Positions 51,989 to 61,265 of a DNA stretch of 64,000 bases are shown piece after piece; the first letter of the stretch is position 1; each line of letters begins with the position of its first letter. Made by a program: the position numbers and the translations under genes. Source of the stretch: Aldersonia sp. NBC_00410. Its GTDB lineage: Bacteria > Actinomycetota > Actinomycetes > Mycobacteriales > Mycobacteriaceae. The notes beneath the pieces were generated by a model. It was given only the letters and a program-made list of their open reading frames with translations, had not been told where the DNA came from and did not search any database. Location of the stretch: positions 1-64,000 of the forward strand of contig NZ_JAPENM010000007.1 of assembly GCF_026342035.1 (NCBI RefSeq), written 5' to 3'.

Positions 51989-52633
51989 TCAGATTGTGCA
52001 GCGGTCCCGCAGTGTCGGCACGCCCGGCCCGGCGAGGTCGTCACAGTAGGCACCACGACCGGCCATGGCCATCGTGAGCGCCAGGGTCGTGCCGCTGACC
52101 AACGGGCCGGCTCCCGTCGTGAAGGGCCCGTCGGTCGCTTCGAGACGAAGACCTTCGATGGTGCTGCGGCCGGCCACGGTGAAGTCTCGCCGGGCGTAGA
52201 AGCGGGCAACCTCGGTGACCGTCTCGACAGCGGGCGTGCGCCCGAACCCGAGCGGCCGCCGGATGTCCTGCGCGTGCACCACCACCTCACCAAGCCACGC
52301 CGCGGTCGGACCCGGCGCCGACGTCGTGCTGGTGACGACCCGCTGGAACCACTCCAGCGTCTCGGCGGGGGTCGCGCCTCGGTACTCGGCCAGACGCCGG
52401 TCGTTGTGCAGGTCAAAGTCGAACCGTGCCCCCAGGACACTCCCAAACCAACGAAGCGCGCCGATACTCGCCGCCGCCGTAAGGTGAGCAACGACCTCCT
52501 CTACCACCCACCGTCCGCACAGCGACTGCTGCGCCCACTGCGCCTCGTGAAGACCAGCGAGGTCATCGGCCAGTGCGGCGCGTTCGGTTGCGGCCGCAGA
52601 CCATAGGGCGGCGCGAGTGAGGGAATTGCGCAA
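51989..52633 (-). CDS. Maleylpyruvate isomerase/DinB-like family protein
   Basis: 214 residues if started at the TTG at 52633, which lies six bases after GGAGG; an ATG at 52693 would add 20 residues. WAQQSLCGRWVVEEVVAHL, AWLGEVVVHAQDIRRPLGF and GRGAYCDDLAGPGVPTLRDR match the TIGR03083 mycothiol-dependent/DinB-like family, in which three His bind a metal. Reaction unknown; thiol transfer is typical of the family. Confidence 0.75.
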   Translation of the reverse strand: MRNSLTRAALWSAAATERAALADDLAGLHEAQWAQQSLCGRWVVEEVVAHLTAAASIGALRWFGSVLGARFDFDLHNDRRLAEYRGATPAETLEWFQRVVTSTTSAPGPTAAWLGEVVVHAQDIRRPLGFGRTPAVETVTEVARFYARRDFTVAGRSTIEGLRLEATDGPFTTGAGPLVSGTTLALTMAMAGRGAYCDDLAGPGVPTLRDRCTI

Positions 52634-53040
52634 GGCGACCTCCAGGTTGAACGGCTGACGCCAATGGACAGTGCGCGCGAGCGCGAGAAGCATCGGTCAA
52701 TCGGTAACCAAGGTAGCGAGCATGCGCCGCCGTTGCCGAAGCAACCGGTGTCCGGCTACCGATCCCTATCGGCCTCTCGGAGAGACTCGATGTCTGCCGG
52801 AACATCAGCAGAGTCAGTGGCGGGGACTCCCGGACAAGTGGGTGCGGCCGGCGCTTCCCTTGCCGGCCCGCACCGAGTCGATGCGTTCGAATGCCCGAGC
52901 TCTTGACGAAAATAGAGGACTGCCGCCAGCAGATCTGACACCGAGGGTTCCTCTTCGCTACCGAGAGTACTATTCTTCCAAATCAAGAACGAGACACTCG
53001 CAATGCCGCCGCCCAGTCGGCCCTGGTTAGGAGAACCCGC
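52634..53040. other. Intergenic region before the P450 cluster
   Basis: Contains the upstream regions of two divergent genes and no credible coding frame. One GGAAC occurs (near 52799) but without GCRTC at the shared spacing. Confidence 0.4.
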
Positions 53041-54345
53041 GTGACCGATTTCGAAACGGTCGATTATTTTACCGATCCGTCCCTGGTACCCGATCCGCAA
53101 CCGTGGTTCGACTACATGCGCGACAAGTGCCCGGTCTCGCGGGAACCGCACTACGGCGTCTACGCAGTGACCGGCGCCGAAGAGGCCAACGTGGTCTTCA
53201 GGGACAGCGACACCTTCTCCTCGTGCGTCGCGGTGGCCGGCCCGTTTCCGCCGCTCCCGTTCGAGGTGGTCGGTGACGACATCACGGAGCTGATCGCACA
53301 GAACCGCCACCTGATGCCGATGAACGAGCACATGGTGACCATGGATCCGCCCGAGCACACGAATGCGCGGTCGGTCCTCTTCAAGCTCCTTACGCCGAAG
53401 CGGCTCAAGGAGAACGAGGAGTTCATGTGGCGCCTCGCCGACCAGCAGCTTGACGAGTTCATCGCCGACGGCAAGTGCAACTTCCTCGAGGCCTACGCCA
53501 AGCCGTTCTCGCTGTTGGTGATTGCCGATATGCTCGGCGTCCCCGAGGAGTACCACGACGAGTTCCGTGCAGCGCTCGGTGCGCCTCGCCCCGGTTCGAC
53601 CGTGGGCAGCCTCCTGAAGGAGGCCGTCGGCCTCAACCCGCTCGAGTGGCTCGACGAGAAGTTCAGTCAATTCATCTCCGATCGGCGAGCGAACCCGCAG
53701 GACGACATCCTGACCGCCCTTGCCACCGCCAAGTACCCGGACGGCTCGACCCCGGAGGTCATCGACGTCGTGCGGTCCGCCACCTTCCTCTTCGCGGCCG
53801 GGCAGGAAACCACGACGAAGCTGTTGTCCGCGTCGGTCCGCGTGCTCGGCGACCGGCCCGACGTGCAGCAGGCGCTGCGCGACGACCGGAGCCTCATCCC
53901 GAACTTCGTCGAAGAATCGCTGCGGATGGACGCCCCGGTGAAGAGCGGGTTCCGGTTGGCCAAGAAGGACACCACACTCGGCGGTGTCGATATTCCGGTC
54001 GGCTCGGTCGTCATGTACGCCGCCGGCGCCATCAACCGCGATCCGCGCCGGTTCGAGGATCCGCACACGTTCAAGCTCGATCGCAAGAACGTCCGCGAGC
54101 ACATGGCATTCGCCCGCGGCGCGCATTCCTGCCCGGGTGGTCCGCTCGCCCGCGTCGAGGGCCGCGTCACGATCGAACGGATGCTCGACCGGATGTCCGA
54201 GATCCGCATCAACGAGGACAAGCACGGTCCGATCGACGACCGCCGGTACACCTACGAGCCCACCTTCATCCTTCGTGGGCTGACCGAGCTGCACATCGAC
54301 TTCACCGAAAATCCAAACTCGCCAGAGCGCTCCGAAGGGAATTGA
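53041..54345 (+). CDS. Cytochrome P450
   Basis: 434 residues from a GTG behind TTAGGAGAACCCGC. I-helix FAAGQETTTK, ExxR in EESLRMD, heme loop FARGAHSCPGGPLAR with the Cys ligand (about 364). The substrate loop has PPEHTNARSVLFKLLTPKRLK. No membrane anchor, so a soluble class I P450 that needs ferredoxin; none is adjacent. Followed after 7 bp by an SDR, suggesting hydroxylation followed by oxidation of a lipid or terpenoid alcohol. Confidence 0.9.
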   Translation: MTDFETVDYFTDPSLVPDPQPWFDYMRDKCPVSREPHYGVYAVTGAEEANVVFRDSDTFSSCVAVAGPFPPLPFEVVGDDITELIAQNRHLMPMNEHMVTMDPPEHTNARSVLFKLLTPKRLKENEEFMWRLADQQLDEFIADGKCNFLEAYAKPFSLLVIADMLGVPEEYHDEFRAALGAPRPGSTVGSLLKEAVGLNPLEWLDEKFSQFISDRRANPQDDILTALATAKYPDGSTPEVIDVVRSATFLFAAGQETTTKLLSASVRVLGDRPDVQQALRDDRSLIPNFVEESLRMDAPVKSGFRLAKKDTTLGGVDIPVGSVVMYAAGAINRDPRRFEDPHTFKLDRKNVREHMAFARGAHSCPGGPLARVEGRVTIERMLDRMSEIRINEDKHGPIDDRRYTYEPTFILRGLTELHIDFTENPNSPERSEGN

Positions 54346-54352
54346 GAAACAG

Positions 54353-55189
54353 ATGACGGGACGAGTAGAAGGCAAAGTCGCCTTTGTCACCGGGGCGGCG
54401 CGTGGCCAGGGCCGCAGCCATGCGGTTCGGCTGGCGCAGGAGGGCGCCGACATCATTGCGATCGATGTCTGTAAGGCGGTGACCGACAGCGCGATTCCGC
54501 CGTCCACTCCTGCCGATCTGGCCGAGACCGTCGCGCTCGTCGAGGCGCTCGACCGGCGGATCTACACCGCCGAGGCGGACGTGCGCGACTACGACGCGGT
54601 CAAGGCCGCGGTCGACGCGGGTGTCGAGCAACTCGGCCGGCTCGACATCGTCGTCGCCAACGCGGGCATCGGCAATGGCGGCGAGCCGCTGGACAAGACC
54701 GCCGAAGACGAGTTCCAGATCATGATCGACGTCAACCTGACCGGGGTGTGGAAGTCGGTCAAGGCCGCCGTTCCGCACATCCGCGCGGGCGGACGCGGCG
54801 GATCGATCATTCTCACCAGCTCGGTCGGCGGCCTGAAGGCCTACCCGCACTGCGGCCAGTACATCGCCGCGAAGCACGGCGTCGTCGGACTCATGCGCAC
54901 CTTCGCAGTCGAGTTGGGCAACGAGATGATTCGCTGCAACTCGGTACACCCGACTCATGTCAACACGCCGATGGTGATGAACCAGGGCACCTTCGACATG
55001 TTCCGCCCGGACCTGGAGAACCCCACCGCCGAGGACATGGCACCGATCGCCCAGATGTTTCACACTCTGCCGATCCCGTGGGTCGAGGCGGTCGACATCA
55101 GCAATGCCGTGCTGTTCCTGGCCTCGGACGAGGCGCGCTACATCACCGGCCTCACGATGCCCGTCGACGCCGGTAGCTGCCTGAAGTAG
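54353..55189 (+). CDS. Mycofactocin-coupled SDR family oxidoreductase
   Basis: 278 residues. Nucleotide loop TGAARGQGRSHAVRLAQEGAD, an extended insert after the second strand (AIDVCKAVTDSAIPPSTPADLAETVAL) that marks the mycofactocin-coupled group with trapped NAD, NAGIGNGGEP, catalytic Ser in LTSSVGG, and YIAAKHG (Tyr and Lys). Oxidises an alcohol, probably the product of the P450 ahead. ATG 7 bp after the P450 stop. Confidence 0.9.
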   Translation: MTGRVEGKVAFVTGAARGQGRSHAVRLAQEGADIIAIDVCKAVTDSAIPPSTPADLAETVALVEALDRRIYTAEADVRDYDAVKAAVDAGVEQLGRLDIVVANAGIGNGGEPLDKTAEDEFQIMIDVNLTGVWKSVKAAVPHIRAGGRGGSIILTSSVGGLKAYPHCGQYIAAKHGVVGLMRTFAVELGNEMIRCNSVHPTHVNTPMVMNQGTFDMFRPDLENPTAEDMAPIAQMFHTLPIPWVEAVDISNAVLFLASDEARYITGLTMPVDAGSCLK

Positions 55190-55355
55190 TTCACCGGCGC
55201 ACGTGGGAAGGCCGGCAACAACACCTGAATCGGCTGTTGTTGCCGGCCATTTCCATGCACGGGGGCGTGCGGGGCGGCGCGATGCCCATCGCGGCAAGGG
55301 CCGTGGCGTGGTAGATCGCATGATTGCGTTGACAGCCAGTGGAAGTGGGACACAG

Positions 55356-56168
55356 ATGGTCAGCTTTCTCACCAAGCACGGTGATCGGCTCGTCGCGGAA
55401 GATCTGGCGGTGAGCCATTGGGCGCCAACACAGTTGAGCGGTCCGGTCGTCTGCGGGCTGTTGGCCAGGGAGCTCGAGGAGCACTGCCCGCCCGGGTTCG
55501 TCCCCGCCCGGATGACCGCGGAACTGTTCCGCCCGGTGCTCAACGCGCCCGTCGAGCTCCGAAGCGAGGTCGTCCGCGAGGGCAAGCGGATCCTTGTCGC
55601 GGACGCTGCCATCGTGCAGGACGGGCAAGTACGGGTCCGTGCGTCGGCGGCGTTCCTGATGACCGGTTCCGCGCCGCCGGGGCAGTTGTGGAGCCCGGCC
55701 ATAGACCTGCCGATGCCGCCCGAAGGTCTGCTGTCACCCGACGGGTCGCCGCCACTGTTCAAGAGTGGTGACCGCGACTGGACGCATGACTTCGCGGCAA
55801 ACCAGAATGCGGACCGCAAGAGCTCCTGGCAGAGCATGCCCCCGCTAGTTGAGGGCGAACCCCTCTCTCCGTTCCAGCGCGCGGCGATGGTCGGCGATAC
55901 CACCAATCACGTATGCCACTGGGGTTCCCAGGGCGCTGGTTACATCAACACGGATATGACACTCACCCTTTCGCGGTTGCCAATCGGACATGAAATCGGT
56001 CTCCGCGCGGACAATGCCATTGCAGCCGAGGGGATCTCGGTTGGTACGGCAACCATCTACGACCGCCGCGGCCCGCTCGGCAGCTGTGTCGTGACTACGT
56101 TGTCCAACGCCCGCCGACTGGTCGACTTCGCCGTGCCCACGGACGAGTCAGGCGTCCCGGTCCGCTGA
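55356..56168 (+). CDS. Acyl-CoA thioesterase-like double hotdog protein
   Basis: 270 residues. Two hotdog repeats: HWAPTQLSGPVVCGLLARELEE followed by RMTAELFRPVLNAPVELRSEVVREGKRI in the first, and GDTTNHVCHWGSQGAGYINTDMTLTLSRLPIGHEIGL in the second, as in TesB-type thioesterases. Hydrolyses acyl-CoA; substrate unknown. ATG behind GGAAGTGGG. Confidence 0.75.
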   Translation: MVSFLTKHGDRLVAEDLAVSHWAPTQLSGPVVCGLLARELEEHCPPGFVPARMTAELFRPVLNAPVELRSEVVREGKRILVADAAIVQDGQVRVRASAAFLMTGSAPPGQLWSPAIDLPMPPEGLLSPDGSPPLFKSGDRDWTHDFAANQNADRKSSWQSMPPLVEGEPLSPFQRAAMVGDTTNHVCHWGSQGAGYINTDMTLTLSRLPIGHEIGLRADNAIAAEGISVGTATIYDRRGPLGSCVVTTLSNARRLVDFAVPTDESGVPVR

Positions 56169-56180
56169 GATCGCCGGCCA

Positions 56181-56708
56181 CTAGAAGCCGATACACTCCG
56201 CGCCGAAGTACTCCTCGCGCTCGATCTCGCCGTGCGGAATCGCCGCCGCGTCGAGTGCATAACCCTTGAATGCCCTCGCCGCCAAACTCATTCGACGCCG
56301 GGCCGGACCGGATGCGGTCGTCATCGAGGGCAGACCTTCGCCGAAGATCGTCACCTCGACATCACCGCACTCGAGCACGGCCGAGAGGTAGTCGCGCACC
56401 CGTTCGTCTGTCGCCAAGGCGGCGGCCGACACCGCGAGCGCCCGCGGACCCGCCTTGGCAGACGAGATGCCCTCCTCGAGCGGCAAGCCGGTCAGTCCCA
56501 GAATGCGCAGAGCCCGGGAGTCGCCGCCGTCGGTGGCGTACACGCAGACATCCCACCCGCCGAGCGCTCGATCGAAGAGCGTCCCGCCGGCCGCCGAGAT
56601 CACCTCCGCCACGTCATGGCCGATCACGTCGAGCCGGTGAGCCGAGCGGCTCGCGCCGGAACGACGGACGAGTCGAGCGGTGGCCAGTTCGATGGTTTGC
56701 GCTGGCAT
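56181..56708 (-). CDS. Hypothetical protein
   Basis: 175 residues (MPAQTIELATARLVRRSGAS...), alpha/beta, no signal. RLDVIGHDVAEVISAAGGTLFDRALGGWDV and LGLTGLPLEEG give it a Rossmann-like look, but no known motif. It is 63 bp downstream of the second P450 in the same direction and may share its transcript. Family not recognised. Confidence 0.6.
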   Translation of the reverse strand: MPAQTIELATARLVRRSGASRSAHRLDVIGHDVAEVISAAGGTLFDRALGGWDVCVYATDGGDSRALRILGLTGLPLEEGISSAKAGPRALAVSAAALATDERVRDYLSAVLECGDVEVTIFGEGLPSMTTASGPARRRMSLAARAFKGYALDAAAIPHGEIEREEYFGAECIGF

Positions 56709-56771
56709 CTATTCGGAGATCCTTTCGATGGGCGGACACGAATCAGCTGGTGCGCACTTGCCGTGGACGGC

Positions 56772-57977
56772 TCAACGCCGCACGCGGACGGGCACATTCG
56801 AATAGCCGGCGACACTGGTCATATTCACCCGGCGCAGGTTGTCGAAATCCACCTCGTACTCCGGCATGAAATCGAGCAGGTGCTCGAACGCGATCGCGCT
56901 TTCCATCCGGGCAAGCGCCGCTCCGAGGCAACTGTGGATGCCGTAGCCGAACCCGAGGTTCTGTGCCTGCGAGCGGTCACGATTGATATCGAATCGGTCG
57001 GCGTCGGTGAACGCCCGCTCGTCGCGGTTGGCCGACGCCTCGATCAGCATGATCGTGCTCCCGGCCGGAATCGTGATGCCGTGCAGCTCCACGTCACGGC
57101 GGGTCGAGCGCATGGCGTACTGCGCGGGCGCTGCGTAGCGCAGCACCTCCTCGACGGCGGCCGGAATGGCCGATCGATCCGCGCGCAACTGGGCCCATTG
57201 CTCCGGGTGGCGCGCGAACAGGACCACGGCGGCGCCGACGAGTTTGGTCACCGTTTCCGCACCGGCGCCACCGAGCAGCGTGGCGAAGCCCGCGATCTCG
57301 ATGTCGTCGAGGGTCTTCGACCCACCATCGTCACGCTCGACCTCGGTCGCGATCAAACGAGAAATCATGTCGTCGCGCGGATCTGCGCGACGGTCCGCGA
57401 TGACGCCGAAGTAGACCATCGCGGTTTGTATCATCGCGTCGAGGCCGGCCTGGCTCACGCCCAGTTCACCCGGCGCACGCTGCAAGCTGATATCCAGCCA
57501 CTCCCGAATATTCTGACTGTGCTCCGCAGGAACGCCGAGCATGGTGGTGATGACCTCCACCGGAAACAGCGCCGAGAAATCCGCCACGGCGTCGAACCCC
57601 GCCGGATCGACCTGCGACAGGTAATGACCGATCAACTGGCGCACCAAAGGCTCCTGCGCCCCGATCGCACGCGGGGTGAACACCTTGTTGACCAGGCTGC
57701 GCAACTGTCGGTGGTCGGGCGGATCCATCATGATGATCGATGGGGTTTGCGGGGGCCGGTCTTCCTGGAAGTCCGCGAGGGTGATGCCGTCGGCGGAAGA
57801 AAAGGTCTCGAAGTCCTTGAACGCGACCGCGACATCCGCGTGCCGACTCAGCGCGTAAAAATTGTATTGGTCGCTGTAGTAGACGGGCGCTTCGTCGCGA
57901 AGGCGGCGGTAGGTCTCGTGCGGATCGTTGAAGTAGTCCTCGGAAAACGGATCGAAATCCACCTTCGAAATCGTCAC
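56772..57977 (-). CDS. Cytochrome P450
   Basis: 401 residues from a GTG behind GGAAGGTGACGCT. I-helix LLGGAGAETVTKLVG, ExxR in EEVLRYAAP, heme loop FGYGIHSCLGAALARME. DPPDHRQLRSLVNKVFTPRAI is the standard C-helix region. Soluble, bacterial class I type with steroid/terpene-oxidising relatives. The group differs from the P450 at 53041. The frame extends upstream but no ribosome site supports it. Confidence 0.9.
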   Translation of the reverse strand: MTISKVDFDPFSEDYFNDPHETYRRLRDEAPVYYSDQYNFYALSRHADVAVAFKDFETFSSADGITLADFQEDRPPQTPSIIMMDPPDHRQLRSLVNKVFTPRAIGAQEPLVRQLIGHYLSQVDPAGFDAVADFSALFPVEVITTMLGVPAEHSQNIREWLDISLQRAPGELGVSQAGLDAMIQTAMVYFGVIADRRADPRDDMISRLIATEVERDDGGSKTLDDIEIAGFATLLGGAGAETVTKLVGAAVVLFARHPEQWAQLRADRSAIPAAVEEVLRYAAPAQYAMRSTRRDVELHGITIPAGSTIMLIEASANRDERAFTDADRFDINRDRSQAQNLGFGYGIHSCLGAALARMESAIAFEHLLDFMPEYEVDFDNLRRVNMTSVAGYSNVPVRVRR

Positions 57978-58093
57978 AGCGTCACCTTCCGCGGTTCGCC
58001 CGCACCGAAACGCGGAGCGGGATTCACTATTCGCTAGCGTGACATTTGCAGCACGATCTGTAAAGGTTGGATTCGCGTCGAAAGGTGACTGGA

Positions 58094-59311
58094 TTGAGTT
58101 CGAACACAGTGCCCGGACCAAGCGGATCGCATGTCGCCGCACGGGTGAAACCATTGATCGGTGTCGCTATGCACCTGGGCCGCGGTGCGGCGCGGGTGGC
58201 GACCGACGCAATCGTCCGCGGCGCGCGAGATTTTCCCCGGAAGATCGACGACCTGGACGCGGCGACATTGTCTCGGATCATGAACCGCCCGGTCGCCTCG
58301 GTGACCCGGATCGGTGGGACAAATGGCACCACCTCGCGCGCGCTGCTCGCCCTCACCGGCGATGGCGTACCACCAACGGTGTTCGTGAAGATGGCTGCGG
58401 ACACGGTCCCCAACCGCTTGATCGGCGAACTCGGCCGGCTCGCGGAGACCGAGGTGCGTTTCTACGCCGAACTCGCCGGTGAACTCACCGGCATTCCTCG
58501 GCTCTACGGCTCCGCATTCGACTCTCCGACAGGACGATTCGTCATCGTGCTGGAAGATCTCACCGCCGGCGATTGCGAGTTTCCCGATACCGTCCACCCG
58601 CTCACACCCGAGCGGGCGGCACAGTTGGTCGACTTGCTCGCCCACCTGCATGGCACGTTCTGGGGCCGGCTGCCCGACGTCGGCAATGCCCGCGTCCCGC
58701 TCGGCTGGCTCCACGCCGGATCAGCGGATCCGAGTGTGCCACTGGTCGGGTCGATGATGCGCCGGTCGGTGCGGCGGCTGTCCGGGCACACCGGGATAGC
58801 GGTGGAGGCAGGCCGGTTCATCATCGACAACTACCCCGCGGTCGCGCGCCTGATCGACCAAGCACCGCACACCGTGCTGCACGGCGACGCTCATCCGGGC
58901 AACACCTTCGTTCGCGACGGCCGGGTCGGACTGCTGGACTGGCAGGCAGTGCGACGCGGCCATCCGACCCGGGACCTCGCGTACACGCTGGTGACCGGCA
59001 TGACGACCGCAGACCGCACCGCCAACGAACGGGACCTGCTCGACCGGTACCGACACGCCCTGTCCAGGGCGGGCGGGCCGGAGATCGGGCAGGAGGAACT
59101 GTGGTTTCGCTACCGGCAGGCCGCGGCTTACGCCTACGTCGCGGCCCTGATCACCGCAGGTCTCGGCGGCATGCAGGACGAAACCATCGCGCTGACCGGA
59201 CTGGGCCGGACCGTTGCAGCGCTCGAAGATCTCGGCACCGTCACAGCACTTCGAAAAGGGCTGCTGGCGAACGGTATTTCGGTCCGTCATCAGTCACCGC
59301 AGGACGCGTGA
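58094..59311 (+). CDS. Phosphotransferase family (APH-like) protein
   Basis: 405 residues. N-lobe PPTVFVKMAADTVPNRLIGELG, catalytic loop VLHGDAHPGNTFVRDG, metal site LLDWQAVRRGHPTRDLAYTLV. The TTG at 58094 was chosen because GAAAGG lies eight bases before it; a GTG at 58085 and a TTG at 58067 are alternatives. Related to the gene at 46604. Probably part of the P450/SDR catabolic cluster. Confidence 0.85.
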   Translation: MSSNTVPGPSGSHVAARVKPLIGVAMHLGRGAARVATDAIVRGARDFPRKIDDLDAATLSRIMNRPVASVTRIGGTNGTTSRALLALTGDGVPPTVFVKMAADTVPNRLIGELGRLAETEVRFYAELAGELTGIPRLYGSAFDSPTGRFVIVLEDLTAGDCEFPDTVHPLTPERAAQLVDLLAHLHGTFWGRLPDVGNARVPLGWLHAGSADPSVPLVGSMMRRSVRRLSGHTGIAVEAGRFIIDNYPAVARLIDQAPHTVLHGDAHPGNTFVRDGRVGLLDWQAVRRGHPTRDLAYTLVTGMTTADRTANERDLLDRYRHALSRAGGPEIGQEELWFRYRQAAAYAYVAALITAGLGGMQDETIALTGLGRTVAALEDLGTVTALRKGLLANGISVRHQSPQDA

Positions 59312-59329
59312 GCGCGAAAGGAAGCGACG

Positions 59330-59818
59330 TTGGGAACCGTCACCACGAGTTCGGCCACCGCATTCACGTACCCGGCCGAGACGATCTACGATTTCGTCAC
59401 CAACCCGGCGAACTGGACGAAGACCTATCCGGGCAGCGTCCACGTCGGCAATCTCCCCGAGGTGCCACTGAAGGTGGGCGACACGTGGGTGGAGGCCGGC
59501 CCGGATGGTAGCCGAATCTTCACGTGGCACTGCGCGATTGCGATCCGGCCACGGATGTTCGTGTTCAACTCGGTCGGCCGCCTCGGGCACGACGCCGATG
59601 GTAATGGCGGCCGCGAGGGCCGGATGACGATTACCTACCATTTCACCGAGCCGGGTGCAGGCGTCACGTTGTTCACCCGATCGATGACCATCGAAACCTA
59701 CAAGCACGCACCGTTTCCGGACGGCTGGTTCCGGACGGTCAACCCGGCGCATATCGATGCCTATCACGACGCGATCGCGCGGGAGTTGGACGCGCTGGTC
59801 GGCGTCGGGCGCGGTTAG
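59330..59818 (+). CDS. SRPBCC family (START-like) protein
   Basis: 162 residues from a TTG behind AAAGGAAGCGACG. SATAFTYPAETIYDFVTNPANWTKTYPGS is the usual N-terminal strand-helix; ITYHFTEPGAGVTLFTRSM lies in the middle. It forms a hydrophobic ligand pocket that could bind a polyketide or lipid. It is 18 bp after the phosphotransferase gene, so the same operon. Confidence 0.85.
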   Translation: MGTVTTSSATAFTYPAETIYDFVTNPANWTKTYPGSVHVGNLPEVPLKVGDTWVEAGPDGSRIFTWHCAIAIRPRMFVFNSVGRLGHDADGNGGREGRMTITYHFTEPGAGVTLFTRSMTIETYKHAPFPDGWFRTVNPAHIDAYHDAIARELDALVGVGRG

Positions 59819-59829
59819 AACAACGCGGT

Positions 59830-60447
59830 ATGTCGACCGTTCGCATGCTCGCCCGTCAGGAGCGGGCAGAGTTCGCTGATTTCTTGGACACGTTGACACC
59901 GCGGCAATGGAGCATGGCCAGCCTGTGTCAAGGATGGACCGTGCGGGATGTGGTCGTGCACACGATCGCTTATCTCGATCAAACCCGGCCTCGCTTGTTG
60001 ATCGAGATGGTCCGCCATCGCGGGGACATCAATCGGCTCAACGCAAACCCGATGGAGCGCTTTGCCGGCCAGCGGCCCCAGCAGATCGTTGAGCTGATGC
60101 GCCGGGGCGCCGAACCATCGGGGGCAGGCGCACTCTACGGCGGTCGTGTGGCGCTCATCGAGTGCCTCATCCACCAACAAGACGTTCGCCGACCACTGGG
60201 ATCCTTCCGGTCGATTCCACAGGACCGGCTTCGAGCATCGTTGGACTACGCCCGGATGAGCCCGGTGATCGGCGGCGCGCGGCGCACGCGTGGCCTGCGA
60301 CTGGTAGCCACGGACATGGATTGGTCGGCCGGCCGCGGCCCGGAGGTGCGTGGCACAGGCGAGGCGCTGCTGTTGACGATGACGGGGAGATCATCCACAG
60401 TCGCTGACGAACTGGACGGACGAGGGGTGCAACTACTGCGCCAGTGA
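59830..60447 (+). CDS. Maleylpyruvate isomerase/DinB-like family protein
   Basis: 205 residues. RAEFADFLDTLTPRQWSMASLCQGWTVRDVVVHTIAY, LIECLIHQQDVRRPLG and GRSSTVADELDGRGVQLLRQ are characteristic; His ligands in VVVHTI and IHQQDVRRP. A relative is at 51989. ATG 12 bp after the SRPBCC gene. Role not known. Confidence 0.8.
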   Translation: MSTVRMLARQERAEFADFLDTLTPRQWSMASLCQGWTVRDVVVHTIAYLDQTRPRLLIEMVRHRGDINRLNANPMERFAGQRPQQIVELMRRGAEPSGAGALYGGRVALIECLIHQQDVRRPLGSFRSIPQDRLRASLDYARMSPVIGGARRTRGLRLVATDMDWSAGRGPEVRGTGEALLLTMTGRSSTVADELDGRGVQLLRQ

Positions 60448-60473
60448 CTCCTCGCCTGGCTGCGTGTGTCCGA

Positions 60474-61040
60474 TCAGTCGCGTTTCGCCTCGTAGCGCAG
60501 CAGGACGGTGCCACCCGGGAAGGTGCGGTTCTCCAACAGTCGCAGCGATATCCATGATGGCAGCGTCGGGAAGAACGGGGTGCCGCCGCCCACGGCGGTG
60601 GGCGAGACCACGATCCGGTATTCGTCCACCAGTCCGGCCTGCACGATCGGTGCGGCCAGCGTCGCGCCGGCCACCTCCAGCCTGCCGTCGGTTTCGGCTT
60701 TCAGCTTCGTCACCACCTCGACCGGGTCGCCGCGTTCCAGACGGGAGTTCCAGTCGACGGACTCCAGGGTGTGTGAGAACACGACCTTGGGCATGTCGCG
60801 CCAGATGCGGGCGAAGTCGACGATCAGCGGGGTGGCGTCCGGGGCCTTGTCGGCAGTCGGCCAGTACGCGGACATCAGTTCGTAGAGCCGCCGCCCGTAG
60901 AACGACAGGGCGGTCTCCCGCTCGAAGTCGTTCCAGTACTGATGCAGTTCTTCGCTCGGATCGGCCCAGTCGATGTTGCCTTGTGCATCGGCGATGTACC
61001 CGTCCACCGACACGTTGAAGCCATAGATGAGTCTGCCCAT
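60474..61040 (-). CDS. Dihydrofolate reductase family protein (RibD C-terminal-like)
   Basis: 188 residues. GRLIYGFNVSVDGYIADAQGNIDWADPS, FYGRRLYELMSAYW and LVDEYRIVVSPTAVGGGTPFFP are the family signatures; an NADPH-dependent reductase of unknown substrate. The ATG at 61040 begins the conserved first strand. Confidence 0.85.
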   Translation of the reverse strand: MGRLIYGFNVSVDGYIADAQGNIDWADPSEELHQYWNDFERETALSFYGRRLYELMSAYWPTADKAPDATPLIVDFARIWRDMPKVVFSHTLESVDWNSRLERGDPVEVVTKLKAETDGRLEVAGATLAAPIVQAGLVDEYRIVVSPTAVGGGTPFFPTLPSWISLRLLENRTFPGGTVLLRYEAKRD

Positions 61041-61265
61041 GCAGATCAGACTGCACCGGCGGTGCAAAACTCATCGCGATGTCACACGAGTTAGTGTCAA
61101 ATCGTTGTGGATGGGCGAGCGTCAGGCGGCCTCGATCAGCTCGAACGCCACGGAGAGTCCGGCGGTCCCGCTACGAAACTGGTTGTGGTCCTTTAGTTTC
61201 CGCATCTTGGACAAGAGGTACGCGAGGGTCTTGCTGTCGCACGTATGTTCGACTAGCGTGGTGGT

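Noticed and set aside
51125-52606. A long forward frame opposite the LLM and DinB-like genes
   Set aside because: It spans two well-supported reverse genes and has no domain of its own.
56232-58037. A 600-codon forward frame over the second P450
   Set aside because: It is antisense to a P450 with all signature motifs and has Arg/His/Gly-rich shadow composition.
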